Numbered from the stretch's first letter, positions 8,575-16,918 are shown. The stretch is DNA of 21,762 nucleotides from VFHP01 sp964443385 (GCA_964443385.1 CAYUCO010000101.1:1-21762); one strand, 5' to 3'. The notes: generated from the letters alone by a model not told the origin. Translations and numbers: made by a program.

Positions 8575-9372
8575 TCATTTCACTACAAGTTCTTCCACAA
8601 GGCTAGAGGCATTCCTCGCAAACATCCGCACACCTTCGTCAACATCATTAACCATAGAAGCAACTAACCTGAGATTTTCTCTAAGTCGCAATAGGGACCA
8701 GGCTGCATTTCGTCTTACCCAAGCTTTCGAATCCATAAGGGCAATGGATAACGCCGAGACGCTGTCCCTGTCATACAGAGCCCCCAATGCATAGGCAGCC
8801 GCTCCTCGCAGATTTTCATCAGGGTCTCTCATAAACATCCTTAGTGGAGCAATCGCATCTGATTGACCTAGTCTGTACAAGGCTCTTATAGCACTCAAAC
8901 GAACGGGTCGCTCCTCATCTTCCAACATTGGGATAACGTCCAAAGCAAAACTTGGATTACCCCTTTCTGCCATTACATGCAAAGACCAAGATTTACCAAC
9001 AATATCGTCTCGTTTTATAGCATTCAATAAAACCGTATCTACAATGTCATCATCAAAATATACCAATGCTTCTGCTGCTTGTTGCCTCACCCAAGGATCA
9101 GGATCACTTAACATGTAAGTGATATGAATCAAAGCATCTGGATTTTGAATGCGTCCCAATGCATATACGCACCAACCTCTTACCCACGAAGATTCATCGG
9201 ACAGAGATTCGATCAAATCTAGAAGGGCAGAGGATTCCCTATTCTGACCCAGACATAGGGCAGCTACACCTCTGGAATACTCAGATATGTCATTCTTGAG
9301 ACATTCCGTAAGAGACACAGAGGAACTATGGATTTCTGCTGATGTGTGCTGGGTATTCGGATAATTATTCAT
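8575..9372 (-). CDS. HEAT-like repeat protein (PBS lyase HEAT type)
   Basis: 265 residues made almost wholly of about eight 31-residue helical repeats, each around a motif like LSDPDPWVRQQAAEALVY, LEDEERPVRLSAIRALYRLG or MRDPDENLRGAAAYALGALY. The pattern D-x(2,3)-x-VR-x-x-A-A-x-AL is that of the HEAT_2/PBS lyase family, seen in phycobilin lyases and in many scaffold or adaptor proteins. No catalytic domain, signal peptide or membrane segment is present, and no phycobilisome genes are nearby, so a scaffold or partner-binding role is the safer inference. A short polar N-terminus (about 22 residues, Ser/Thr/His-rich) precedes the repeats. The ATG at 9372 has only a weak upstream site. It is read divergently from the cytochrome oxidase operon and shares its 272-bp control region; 105 bp separate it from valS. 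Confidence 0.85.
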   Translation of the reverse strand: MNNYPNTQHTSAEIHSSSVSLTECLKNDISEYSRGVAALCLGQNRESSALLDLIESLSDESSWVRGWCVYALGRIQNPDALIHITYMLSDPDPWVRQQAAEALVYFDDDIVDTVLLNAIKRDDIVGKSWSLHVMAERGNPSFALDVIPMLEDEERPVRLSAIRALYRLGQSDAIAPLRMFMRDPDENLRGAAAYALGALYDRDSVSALSIALMDSKAWVRRNAAWSLLRLRENLRLVASMVNDVDEGVRMFARNASSLVEELVVK

Positions 9373-9644
9373 GATCTATTCACTTAAATTGTACTCTGAC
9401 TCAATCCGAGTTTAAGGTAACAATGTGTTGAGTTAAAAGTATTTGTAGAGTCTAACATAAAGAAAAACAAAATATGATTAATAAAAAGGTAAATTTTCAA
9501 GCATAAACTTTTAAATAATCCATTTATTGTGTGTCAAAAACTCTTGCAATGTCACAAGTCTCATGTTAAAGTTTTTGAGGTTTTAATTTAGGTGCTCTCA
9601 CAATAAATTGCTATAAATGTTTTACCTCAATCAAAAGGCATATA
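9373..9644. other. Divergent control region between HEAT protein and cox operon (272 bp)
   Basis: Very AT-rich spacer that must hold the promoters of both flanking genes. On the minus strand a perfect TTGACA (9537-9532) is followed, 18 bp on, by TAAAAG, which would give the HEAT gene a leader of about 130 nt. Nearly overlapping it on the plus strand is the cox candidate at 9544-9572. A TATAAA at 9612-9617 lies close to the coxB start but lacks a good -35. Imperfect arms TTGTG (9527-9531) and CACAA (9553-9557) flank this centre; I do not assign a regulator. No tRNA-like fold or peptide was seen. Confidence 0.4.
9544..9572 (+). promoter_or_regulatory. Candidate promoter of the cox operon
   Basis: TTGCAA (9544-9549) and TAAAGT (9567-9572) are 17 bp apart and the -10 is preceded by TG plus one base (9564-9566). 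Each hexamer has four of six consensus bases, so this is only a candidate. It implies a leader near 65 nt for coxB. Confidence 0.3.
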
Positions 9645-10694
9645 TTGTTTACAAATAGATTAGTTAAACTGATTGTCCCTATCACATTGTTATGTGTGCT
9701 AGGTATAAGTTCTCTCATAGGATGCACTCCAGATCACCCAATGTCGACCTTCGACGCAAAAGGTCCGGTAGCAGAACGACAACTATCGTTGTTCATGATG
9801 ATACTCTGGATTGCAACTGCTGTATTTGTAGTTGTTGGAGGAGGTCTTCTATACACTATTATCAGGTTCAGAGACAAAGGAGATGGTTTTAAACCTGAAC
9901 AAACTCACGGTAATACCAAACTGGAAATAACCTGGACAGTAATACCATCAATAATGTTGGCAGTAGTCGCAGTTCCTACCGTAATATCGCAATTTTATAT
10001 ATCTTCCCCACCGGATGGAGAAGACATAAGAATAAACGTGGATGCAAATCAATGGTGGTGGGAAATAGAATACCCGGAGTCTGGTGTAGTGACGGCCAAC
10101 GAAATACACGTTCCTGTGGGTAAAGCAGTTGGAGTGTACCTCACATCCCCTGATGTATTGCATAGTTTCTGGGTACCTAAACTCGCCGGGAAAATGGATA
10201 TAGTTCCGGGCAAAACGACTTACATGTGGTTCCAGGCAGATGAAGTAGGCAATTATCACGGGCAATGCGCAGAGTTTTGCGGTGAATCCCACGCTTACAT
10301 GAGATTCAGGGTGATAGTGGACACTGAAGAAGACTTTGCCATATGGCAACAAAGTCAGTTGGCAGACGCAAAGACTCCCGACTCTGACCAAGAAAAACAA
10401 GGGGCAACTCTTTTCATAACGAAAGGATGTATAGCGTGCCACAGTATAAAAGGTGTTCCTGCAGCAGCTGGCATAATAGGGCCAGATCTAACTCATGTTG
10501 GAAGCCGGGGAACTCTGGCAGCAGGTATAATGGATATGACGGAACAAAATCTTTCTGATTGGCTTGAAGATCCAAACAAATCCAAACCTGGAAACATAAT
10601 GTCAAAACAGGGCATAGCCTACACTAATGAAGCTATGGCTTTGACATCCGGAGATATAAGTAATTTAGTGGCCTATTTACGGGCGCTAAAATAA
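9645..10694 (+). CDS. coxB: Cytochrome c oxidase subunit II with fused cytochrome c (caa3 type)
   Basis: Accepts electrons from outside the membrane and passes them through CuA to subunit I. The start is a TTG at 9645, with AAAAGG at 9633-9638; no ATG fits the signal sequence. Residues 1-27 form a lipoprotein signal ending LIGC, so C27 is probably lipidated. Two membrane helices follow (about 49-72 and 91-116, after GNTKLEITWTVIP). The binuclear CuA site is complete: H173 (VLHSFWVPKLAGKMD), C208, C212, H216 and M219 in CAEFCGESHAYM. After a short linker comes a class I cytochrome c domain with C262-I-A-C265-H266 and the likely distal ligand M319 (GNIMSKQG). The 349-residue length fits a caa3-type subunit. 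First gene of an eight-gene cluster. Confidence 0.96.
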   Translation: MFTNRLVKLIVPITLLCVLGISSLIGCTPDHPMSTFDAKGPVAERQLSLFMMILWIATAVFVVVGGGLLYTIIRFRDKGDGFKPEQTHGNTKLEITWTVIPSIMLAVVAVPTVISQFYISSPPDGEDIRINVDANQWWWEIEYPESGVVTANEIHVPVGKAVGVYLTSPDVLHSFWVPKLAGKMDIVPGKTTYMWFQADEVGNYHGQCAEFCGESHAYMRFRVIVDTEEDFAIWQQSQLADAKTPDSDQEKQGATLFITKGCIACHSIKGVPAAAGIIGPDLTHVGSRGTLAAGIMDMTEQNLSDWLEDPNKSKPGNIMSKQGIAYTNEAMALTSGDISNLVAYLRALK

Positions 10695-10752
10695 GTGAAC
10701 TATTATGCATTTTGATTTTGTAATAATATTGACAAAGGTTGGAGATTATTAA

Positions 10753-12579
10753 ATGGCCAGTATAGCCTCAGCATTCAGTAGACCTAAGTACCCAGTTGGA
10801 ATATGGAACTGGGCAACAACCATAGACCACAAGAAGATTGGTGCTTTATATGGAATCACAGCTTTCATTTTCTTCTTGATTGGTGGTCTAGAGGCCCTCA
10901 TAATGAGAGCCCAGTTAGCCAGACCAGAACATGCCATGGTAACTCCTGAGGTATTCAGTCAACTTTTCACTATGCACGCATTGACTATGATTTTCCTAGG
11001 TGTTATGCCCTTGAGCGCGGCTTTCTTTAACCTAATAGTTCCTCTCATGATTGGAGCAAGAGATGTTGCTTTCCCAAGACTAAATGCTTTTAGCTACTGG
11101 GTATATCTCTTCGGAGCTATATTACTTCAATCAGGATGGTTACTTGGAGGTTCACCCAACTCGGGATGGTTCGCATACGCTCCACTGACGGCAACCTCCT
11201 TCAGTCCAGGTAGCGGAATGGAATTTTATGCCGTTGGACTTGGAGTATTAGGAGTGTCTTCATTAGCAGCAGCATTTAACTTCATAGTTACAATAATTAA
11301 CATGAGGGCTCCGGGTATGACCTTAATGAGAATGCCAGTTTTCATCTGGATGACGCTTATAACTTCATTCTTACTGGTCACAGCATTCCCAGTTATAACA
11401 GTTGGCTTAGTAGAGTTATATTTTGACAGAGTTTTCGACTTCAATTTCTTCAACACACAGGCGGGTGCAGACCCGATACTTTGGCAACACCTGTTTTGGG
11501 TGTTTGGCCACCCAGAAGTCTATATATTAATACTTCCAGCAATGGGTATAGTGTCAGAAGTACTCCCGACTTTTTCTAAAAAACCTCTTTTCGGCTATCC
11601 CGTGGTTGTATTGTCTGGAATAACTATAGGATTCATGGGATGGGCGGTATGGAGCCACCACATGTTTACCGTCGGCATGGGTCCGGTTACTAATTCTGTT
11701 TTCGCCTTGACAACTATGTTCATCGCAGTACCGACCGGAGTAAAAATATTTAACTGGATTGCTACAATGTGGGGAGGGTCAATATCTATGACGACTTCCA
11801 TGCTCTTCTCCATTGGCTTTATATTCATGTTTATCATTGGGGGTCTCAGTGGAGTTATGCATTCTATAGCCCCTTCTGATGCTCAGCAACAGGACACCTA
11901 CTTTATAGTAGCCCATCTACACTACGTTCTGTTCGGGGGCAGTATTCTTGCCGTATTCTCAGGTATATATTACTGGTTCCCTAAAGCCACCGGTAAATTA
12001 CTTAATGAAAGCATAGGAAAAATACACTTCTGGCTGACAATTGTAGGATTCAATATTGCGTTTTTCCCGATGCACTTCCTAGGTATGGACGGCATGCCAA
12101 GACGACAAGCTACATATGCCGCTGATATGGGATGGGATCTATGGAATATGGTATCCACTATCGGAGCATTTATGATTGCACTGTCAACATTGGTATTCAT
12201 GCACAATTTCTTCCGCAGCTTAAAGAAGGGCGAGCCTTCCGGCGGTGACCCATGGGACGGCAGAACATTGGAATGGGCCATACCTTCACCTCCACCAGAA
12301 TATAACTTCGTAACAATTCCGACTGTGACGGCAAGAGATCATTTCTGGGAAGAAAAGCAGCTTAATATAAACACACCATCTGATGCGTTAGAAGAGGAAG
12401 ATGGTCACGGCATACATATGCCCAGTCCTTCATACATACCTCTGGTCACGGCATTAGGTTTAGCGGTGTTTGGATACGGACTAATATATTCGTTTGCTAT
12501 GGCCGGAGTAGGAGCATTTGTAACAGTTGTCGGCATATACGCCTGGGCAATGGAACCTGCTACAGCTCCCGAGGATTAA
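10753..12579 (+). CDS. coxA: Cytochrome c oxidase subunit I (A1-type heme-copper oxidase)
   Basis: Catalytic subunit that reduces oxygen to water and pumps protons. All ligands are visible: low-spin heme a H75 (TMHALTM) and H390; CuB H253, H302 and H303; heme a3 H388 in HLHYV. The HPEVY motif (253-257) carries both the Tyr cross-linked to CuB and the A1-type proton glutamate E255. D-channel residues NLIVPLMIGARDVAFPRLN and the K-channel lysine K331 (PTGVKIFNW) are present. At 608 residues it is longer than the usual 530-560. After a polar loop (HGIHMPSPSYIPL) it has two extra hydrophobic segments, an arrangement known from Bacillus-type caa3 enzymes in which subunit I gains two helices that subunit III lacks. 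GGAG at 10741-10744 sets the ATG. Confidence 0.97.
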   Translation: MASIASAFSRPKYPVGIWNWATTIDHKKIGALYGITAFIFFLIGGLEALIMRAQLARPEHAMVTPEVFSQLFTMHALTMIFLGVMPLSAAFFNLIVPLMIGARDVAFPRLNAFSYWVYLFGAILLQSGWLLGGSPNSGWFAYAPLTATSFSPGSGMEFYAVGLGVLGVSSLAAAFNFIVTIINMRAPGMTLMRMPVFIWMTLITSFLLVTAFPVITVGLVELYFDRVFDFNFFNTQAGADPILWQHLFWVFGHPEVYILILPAMGIVSEVLPTFSKKPLFGYPVVVLSGITIGFMGWAVWSHHMFTVGMGPVTNSVFALTTMFIAVPTGVKIFNWIATMWGGSISMTTSMLFSIGFIFMFIIGGLSGVMHSIAPSDAQQQDTYFIVAHLHYVLFGGSILAVFSGIYYWFPKATGKLLNESIGKIHFWLTIVGFNIAFFPMHFLGMDGMPRRQATYAADMGWDLWNMVSTIGAFMIALSTLVFMHNFFRSLKKGEPSGGDPWDGRTLEWAIPSPPPEYNFVTIPTVTARDHFWEEKQLNINTPSDALEEEDGHGIHMPSPSYIPLVTALGLAVFGYGLIYSFAMAGVGAFVTVVGIYAWAMEPATAPED

Positions 12580-12586
12580 TTGAATT

Positions 12587-13195
12587 ATGGAACATAAAGA
12601 AGAACATACCACTACCACAGGAATAGATAACAGAAAAATGATGATCTGGGTCTTTCTCGGATCAGAATGCATGTTTTTCGGATCTCTGATAGCGACTTAC
12701 TTAATATATTTCGGTCGTAGTCTTTCTGGTCCTGGATTAGAAATATTAGACATACCTACAACAAGTGTAAGTACGTTCGTGCTCTTAATGAGCAGTTTCA
12801 TGATGGTTATGGCTTATTCAAGTATAGCCAAAGGGGACGTAAAGAAGTTCAGGGTATGGATAATGTGTACAGCGATACTTGGTGCAACATTCCTAGGTTT
12901 TCAATACTACGAATTCACGGAGTTCGCCCACCATTATCACCTAACCCCCCAAACCAACCTGTTTGGGACTACATTCTTCACTTTGACTGGGTTTCATGGA
13001 GCGCATGTAACTGTAGGAGTTATCTGGTTAATTACATTATTCGGTTATTCTTTTTACAGAAAAGAGGATCTGATTCGAGATGATGCCCTGAATGTCGATT
13101 TCTTAGCTTTATACTGGCACTTTGTAGACGTCGTTTGGATAGTGATATTCACAGTAGTGTATCTAATTGGAGTAAGAGCAGCAGGAGTAGGATAA
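12587..13195 (+). CDS. coxC: Cytochrome c oxidase subunit III, short five-helix form
   Basis: Structural subunit that stabilises subunit I and is thought to aid proton uptake and oxygen supply. 202 residues, about 60 shorter than seven-helix subunit III. Conserved pieces are GSECMFFGSLIATYLIYFG, QYYEFTEFAHHYH, FFTLTGFHGAHVTVGVIW and YWHFVDVVWIVIFTVVYLIG. It starts where the third helix of the long form would, which matches the two extra helices at the end of coxA. A polar N-terminus (EHKEEHTTTTGIDNRK) comes first. The gap from coxA is 7 bp with no strong ribosome-binding site, suggesting translational coupling. Confidence 0.95.
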   Translation: MEHKEEHTTTTGIDNRKMMIWVFLGSECMFFGSLIATYLIYFGRSLSGPGLEILDIPTTSVSTFVLLMSSFMMVMAYSSIAKGDVKKFRVWIMCTAILGATFLGFQYYEFTEFAHHYHLTPQTNLFGTTFFTLTGFHGAHVTVGVIWLITLFGYSFYRKEDLIRDDALNVDFLALYWHFVDVVWIVIFTVVYLIGVRAAGVG

Positions 13196-13201
13196 ATTAT
13201 A

Positions 13202-13504
13202 ATGAATAACGAAAATCATAACGAACATTCCTCTCATCCAACCAACAGTGCCTATCTAAAGATAGCAGCTATTCTAGCCGTTATAACGGCTTTGGAAGTA
13301 GCAATATTTTACGTCGAAGGAATTCCTGATCTAGTCTTCTTCGCAATACTAATCGTCATGTCTGTAGTGAAATTTGCGATCGTCGCAATGTACTACATGC
13401 ATCTTAAATTCGATGAGGCAATTTTTACGTGGTTTTTTGGTGGAGGCCTGTTGCTGGCATGTTGTGTAATAATCGCGCTGATGGCACTTTTTGATCAACT
13501 GTAG
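13202..13504 (+). CDS. coxD: Cytochrome c oxidase subunit IV (prokaryotic COX4/CtaF-like)
   Basis: Small membrane subunit of bacterial cytochrome oxidases with no cofactors. 100 residues: a His/Asn-rich polar N-terminus (NNENHNEHSSHPTN), then three hydrophobic segments (about 18-38, 43-66 and 76-98). The middle helix ends in KFAIVAMYYMHLKFDE, the best-conserved mark of the family. It starts 6 bp after coxC, weakly primed by GGATAA. The call rests on this motif and on position. The 72 bp after it contain no gene. Confidence 0.88.
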   Translation: MNNENHNEHSSHPTNSAYLKIAAILAVITALEVAIFYVEGIPDLVFFAILIVMSVVKFAIVAMYYMHLKFDEAIFTWFFGGGLLLACCVIIALMALFDQL

Positions 13505-13576
13505 ATAATAGGATCAGAATTCATCTAAATTGCACTATATCAGATTAAATTATCGCCAGGAGACTCTGTACCCAAG

Positions 13577-14437
13577 TTGTTAAACTCAGCAAACAACGTC
13601 CTGAAATCCTATTCCACTCAAGATACTGGTTGGCTGTACTGGCATTGGCATCCCGACCTTTATTCTGGCTTATTAATATTTCTAGGGATATATCTACTGT
13701 TTGTAGGACCTTTCAGCCATTTAGTAAAAAGCGAAGATGACCCACCAGTAAACGGTATGCAAGTTTTTTCATTCTCTGTTGGTTGTGTTGTAATGCTATT
13801 TGCACTTACAGGACCCCTTCATGAATTAAGCGATAAATACTTATTCAGTGCACATATGGCTCAACACATAATATTGACACTGGTAGTTCCTCCACTCCTT
13901 TTGTTGGGTGTGCCAATTTGGTTGCTTAGACCAGCAATTAAATCAGCATTAATCCTTGGAGCTGTGAAGATAATAACCAAACCACTAGTAGCTTTTTTGA
14001 TTTTCAACGGAGTATTCATAGTGTGGCATTTCCCATTATTCTACGAAGGAGCTCTGGAGTCCCACCCTCTACATATAGCTGAACACCTCTTTTTTATGGC
14101 AACTGCCGTAATTCTATGGTGGCCTGTTCTTAGTCCTCTACAAGAAGTTCCAAGAATATCTTATCCTGCACAATTACTCTATCTGGTAATCCTATCCATA
14201 AGCCAAACTCCTTTGTTTGGAGTGATAACATTCTCTAACAGCCCGATGTACTCGTTTTATGTCGAGGCACCTAGGATATGGAATATTACTGCTTTGGCCG
14301 ATCAACAAACTGGCGGTATAGTCATGAAGCTTAGCTGGATAGCTATTTTCTTACCTGCTATATGCATTGTATTCTTACGTTGGTACTATAGGGAAGAATC
14401 TGAAGGCAGACCAGAATTTCGGACTTCTTCTTTATAG
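13577..14437 (+). CDS. ctaG: Caa3-type CtaG cytochrome c oxidase assembly factor
   Basis: Polytopic membrane protein of the Caa3_CtaG family, linked to copper delivery to the CuB site of caa3 oxidases. It is unrelated in fold to the single-helix CtaG/Cox11. 286 residues with about seven hydrophobic segments. Family marks include GPLHELSDKYLFSAHMAQH followed by VVPPLLLLGVPIWLLRP, FLIFNGVFIVWHFPLFYEGA, HPLHIAEHLFFMATAVILWW and the late AITALADQQTGGI-like block. Conserved His residues lie near the membrane faces. No ATG is available near the N-terminus; the likely start is TTG at 13577, with AGGAGA at 13558-13563, a rather long 13-nt spacing. Lies between the oxidase subunits and heme A genes. 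Confidence 0.9.
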   Translation: MLNSANNVLKSYSTQDTGWLYWHWHPDLYSGLLIFLGIYLLFVGPFSHLVKSEDDPPVNGMQVFSFSVGCVVMLFALTGPLHELSDKYLFSAHMAQHIILTLVVPPLLLLGVPIWLLRPAIKSALILGAVKIITKPLVAFLIFNGVFIVWHFPLFYEGALESHPLHIAEHLFFMATAVILWWPVLSPLQEVPRISYPAQLLYLVILSISQTPLFGVITFSNSPMYSFYVEAPRIWNITALADQQTGGIVMKLSWIAIFLPAICIVFLRWYYREESEGRPEFRTSSL

Positions 14438-14497
14438 GAATTTTAAGTGTGAATTCCAAGGACAAGCAAAAAGTTGAATCAATAATATTCATAAATA

Positions 14498-15403
14498 ATG
14501 ATTAAATACTTTACAAATAATATTTCAGTAATAGCACTATTATCAGTATTAGCAGCGGTTTCTACTGTAATAATGGGAGGCATAGTGAGAGTTACAGGAT
14601 CTGGACTAGGGTGCCCAGATTGGCCTTTATGCTACGGGCAAATAATTCCACCTTTCGAGATGGCTGCTTGGATAGAATACCTGCACAGGCTATCCGCTAC
14701 TTTGTCTGGAGTTCTTACCATGACGACACTATTAATTTCCGTTAATAAGTTTGGTTTTAACCACCTTATAACCAGAATAATGATCATAGCTACCATACTA
14801 CTCTTCATACAAGCTTTGTTAGGAGCATACACCGTGTTGACAGAGTTAAGCCCTTATATTGCTACGATACATACGGCAGTTGGCATAACTTATGTGGCCA
14901 TATTGACCACAATATTTGCCCTCACATCTACCTTCCATTTTCCAGAACTCAATTATAGTGAACAAACGGTTAAGGAATTCAAAAACTCTAATTTGATACT
15001 GTCTATTCAAACATTCGTATTGTTAATTTCAGGCACAATTGTCGCCAGAACAGTAGGTGCACCCTTGGCTTGTACATCCTTTCCTCTTTGTGGTGTATCC
15101 ATCACAGAAATGATAGACATACATTGGATTCACATGTTACACAGAGTTTTAGGATTGCTAGTTATACTATATTTATCTCATACTATCATCAGGGGACTTA
15201 GACTTAAGATGCCCTTAATGAATAATATGTTGTATTTCATATCCGTATTACTGATTATTCAAGTAATTTTTGGATTAGGCAATGTGGTACTAAAATTACC
15301 AACCGAAATAAGAGCAATGCATGTGGCTACTGGTATATTATTCTTCACATCTTCCACATTATTGACAGCTAGATTATGGAAAACGAGTATACTGAAAGAG
15401 TAA
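14498..15403 (+). CDS. ctaA: Heme A synthase (COX15/CtaA family)
   Basis: Oxidises the C8 methyl of heme O to a formyl group, giving heme A for the oxidase. 301 residues and eight hydrophobic segments in two pseudo-repeated halves. The first half has MGGIVRVTGSGLGCPDWPLC (Cys pair C39/C45) and the heme-ligand His in EYLHRL (H63). The second half has GAPLACTSFPLCG (Cys pair C192/C198) and IHWIHMLHRVLG. IHTAVGITY and MHVATGILF supply the other His of each half. Both Cys pairs are kept, as in the Bacillus-type enzyme. The ATG has no clear ribosome-binding site; the 60-bp spacer upstream shows no convincing promoter. ctaB starts 10 bp after the stop. Confidence 0.95.
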   Translation: MIKYFTNNISVIALLSVLAAVSTVIMGGIVRVTGSGLGCPDWPLCYGQIIPPFEMAAWIEYLHRLSATLSGVLTMTTLLISVNKFGFNHLITRIMIIATILLFIQALLGAYTVLTELSPYIATIHTAVGITYVAILTTIFALTSTFHFPELNYSEQTVKEFKNSNLILSIQTFVLLISGTIVARTVGAPLACTSFPLCGVSITEMIDIHWIHMLHRVLGLLVILYLSHTIIRGLRLKMPLMNNMLYFISVLLIIQVIFGLGNVVLKLPTEIRAMHVATGILFFTSSTLLTARLWKTSILKE

Positions 15404-15413
15404 ATGAACTAAA

Positions 15414-16277
15414 ATGAACATCAACACTTATTTCCAACTTACAAAACCCAAAATAGCTTTATTGCTAATGATAAGCACCATAGCTGGCATGATGGGTGCG
15501 TGGGGCGGGAACGGAGCCATACCTTGGAACATATGGCTATCAATTTTGATAGGTGGGTATCTTTGCGCTGGTGGTGCTTCATCTATGAATTGTTACTTAG
15601 ACAGAGATCTCGACTTAGCTATGAAACGAACACGAAACAGGCCTCTTCCATCTGGGAAACTAAAGCCAGTTAAAGCGCTCGTTTTCAGCATAATTATCAG
15701 TCTATTGTCTATACCATTTTTCCTGAACGTAAGTGTAATGGTAGCTTTACTAGGGACAACGGCGTGGGTATATTATGTGATTTTCTACAGTATGTTCCTT
15801 AAGAAAAGAACACCTCAAAACATAGTTGTCGGAGGTGCTGCAGGAGCATTCCCTCCGTTGATCGGGTGGGTTGGAGTTTCTGGCAGCATAGATTTATCCA
15901 GCATATTCTTATTCCTAATAATATTCTTTTGGACTCCTCCTCATGCCTATGCTTTAATGTTGGTTCTAAAGGAAGACTACAAAAACGCTAATGTACCAAT
16001 GATGCCGGTAGTAAAAGGAGAAAAAGAAACCGTAAGGCAAATCATAATCTATAGCATTGTCTTCTTAGCCATAACAATCGTACCCGGGGTCATTGGTTTG
16101 TTCGGAATGTTCTATCTGATTTCGGTGATCATACTCGGAGTTACTCTCCTATTGATGAGCATAAAATTATTTTATAATCTTACTAACAAATGGGCATTCA
16201 GAGTCTACAGGTATTCGACCATACAACTTGCACTGCTATTTATAGCTCTTGTCATTGACCAAAGCGTGATTGGATAA
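15414..16277 (+). CDS. ctaB: Protoheme IX farnesyltransferase (heme O synthase)
   Basis: Adds a farnesyl chain to the vinyl group of protoheme to make heme O, the substrate of CtaA. A UbiA-superfamily membrane prenyltransferase of 287 residues with about nine membrane helices. The first Asp-rich site is N59-x3-D63-x3-D67 (NCYLDRDLD) followed by MKRTRNRPLPSGK. The family blocks NIVVGGAAGAFPPLIGW and FFWTPPHAYALMLVLKEDY, with VPMMPVVKGE, are all present. Lies 10 bp after ctaA and 7 bp before the SCO gene, so heme O and heme A synthesis appear translationally linked to oxidase expression. Confidence 0.97.
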   Translation: MNINTYFQLTKPKIALLLMISTIAGMMGAWGGNGAIPWNIWLSILIGGYLCAGGASSMNCYLDRDLDLAMKRTRNRPLPSGKLKPVKALVFSIIISLLSIPFFLNVSVMVALLGTTAWVYYVIFYSMFLKKRTPQNIVVGGAAGAFPPLIGWVGVSGSIDLSSIFLFLIIFFWTPPHAYALMLVLKEDYKNANVPMMPVVKGEKETVRQIIIYSIVFLAITIVPGVIGLFGMFYLISVIILGVTLLLMSIKLFYNLTNKWAFRVYRYSTIQLALLFIALVIDQSVIG

Positions 16278-16284
16278 ATCAGAT

Positions 16285-16911
16285 ATGAAGCCTTCGATTC
16301 AGTTATGCATTTTTTTGTTATTACTAATGGTACTAGCTTCTTGTAGTAAAAATCCTGTTTTAGAGAAATATGGCGAATTCCCGAGATTTAATTTAACAAA
16401 TCAATATGGCATGGAATTTGATTCATCAGAACTAAAAGGTAAAATAGTGTTAGCCAACTTCATATTTACAAATTGCTTGGAATATTGTTCGGCTTTAACC
16501 CCTGTAATGTTGGACCAACAAAAACGATTAGGTTTCAACAGGGATTTGGATAATAAATACGCCCTGATATCTTTCAGTGTAGACCCCAAATATGATACAC
16601 CTGAAATCCTAATGGATTATTCTAAGAATTTCGGCGTAGATCATGCCACCTGGAACTTTTTAACGGGTGATTCAGAAAAAATTAAAGATATAGTCACCGG
16701 TGGACTCAAATTATCTTTTGGAGAAGTTAACAAAACGTTAGAGCATATACATCAAGATGGTTCGATTCACCTCCATGAGTATGACGTGTTTCACTCAAAC
16801 AGAATAGTATTGGCAGATACAGACGGTAATATCAGAGCATACTTCGATGGAATAAATGGATGGGACGGAGATCAAGTATATAACCACATTCTAGCCTTAG
16901 CGAATGAATAG
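16285..16911 (+). CDS. SCO1/SenC family copper chaperone, predicted lipoprotein
   Basis: Thioredoxin-fold protein that delivers copper to the CuA site of subunit II or keeps its cysteines reduced, acting outside the membrane. The frame extends to a TTG at 16270 inside ctaB, but the ATG at 16285 gives a proper lipoprotein signal, MKPSIQLCIFLLLLMVLASC, with C20 as lipid anchor. 208 residues. The copper ligands are C64 and C68 (TNCLEYC) and H170 (DVFHSNRIVLAD). The redox motif lacks the common Pro of CPxxC forms. The stretch before H170 is rich in His (EHIHQDGSIHLHEYDVFH), which I have not seen as a general family feature. Last gene of the oxidase cluster. Confidence 0.92.
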   Translation: MKPSIQLCIFLLLLMVLASCSKNPVLEKYGEFPRFNLTNQYGMEFDSSELKGKIVLANFIFTNCLEYCSALTPVMLDQQKRLGFNRDLDNKYALISFSVDPKYDTPEILMDYSKNFGVDHATWNFLTGDSEKIKDIVTGGLKLSFGEVNKTLEHIHQDGSIHLHEYDVFHSNRIVLADTDGNIRAYFDGINGWDGDQVYNHILALANE

Positions 16912-16918
16912 TCATATG

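Noticed and set aside
9948..10442. 164-codon minus-strand open frame
   Set aside because: Lies fully antisense to coxB, whose metal ligands and domains are intact. The translation has no domain-like pattern and no ribosome-binding site.
11970..12281. 103-codon minus-strand open frame
   Set aside because: Antisense to coxA; membrane-gene reverse strands often give long open frames.
14438..14497. Promoter before ctaA
   Set aside because: A TTGAAT is present, but its -10 would overlap the start codon; read-through from ctaG is more likely.
16270..16284. TTG start for the SCO gene inside ctaB
   Set aside because: The ATG at 16285 gives a clean lipoprotein signal peptide, whereas the extension adds acidic residues before it.
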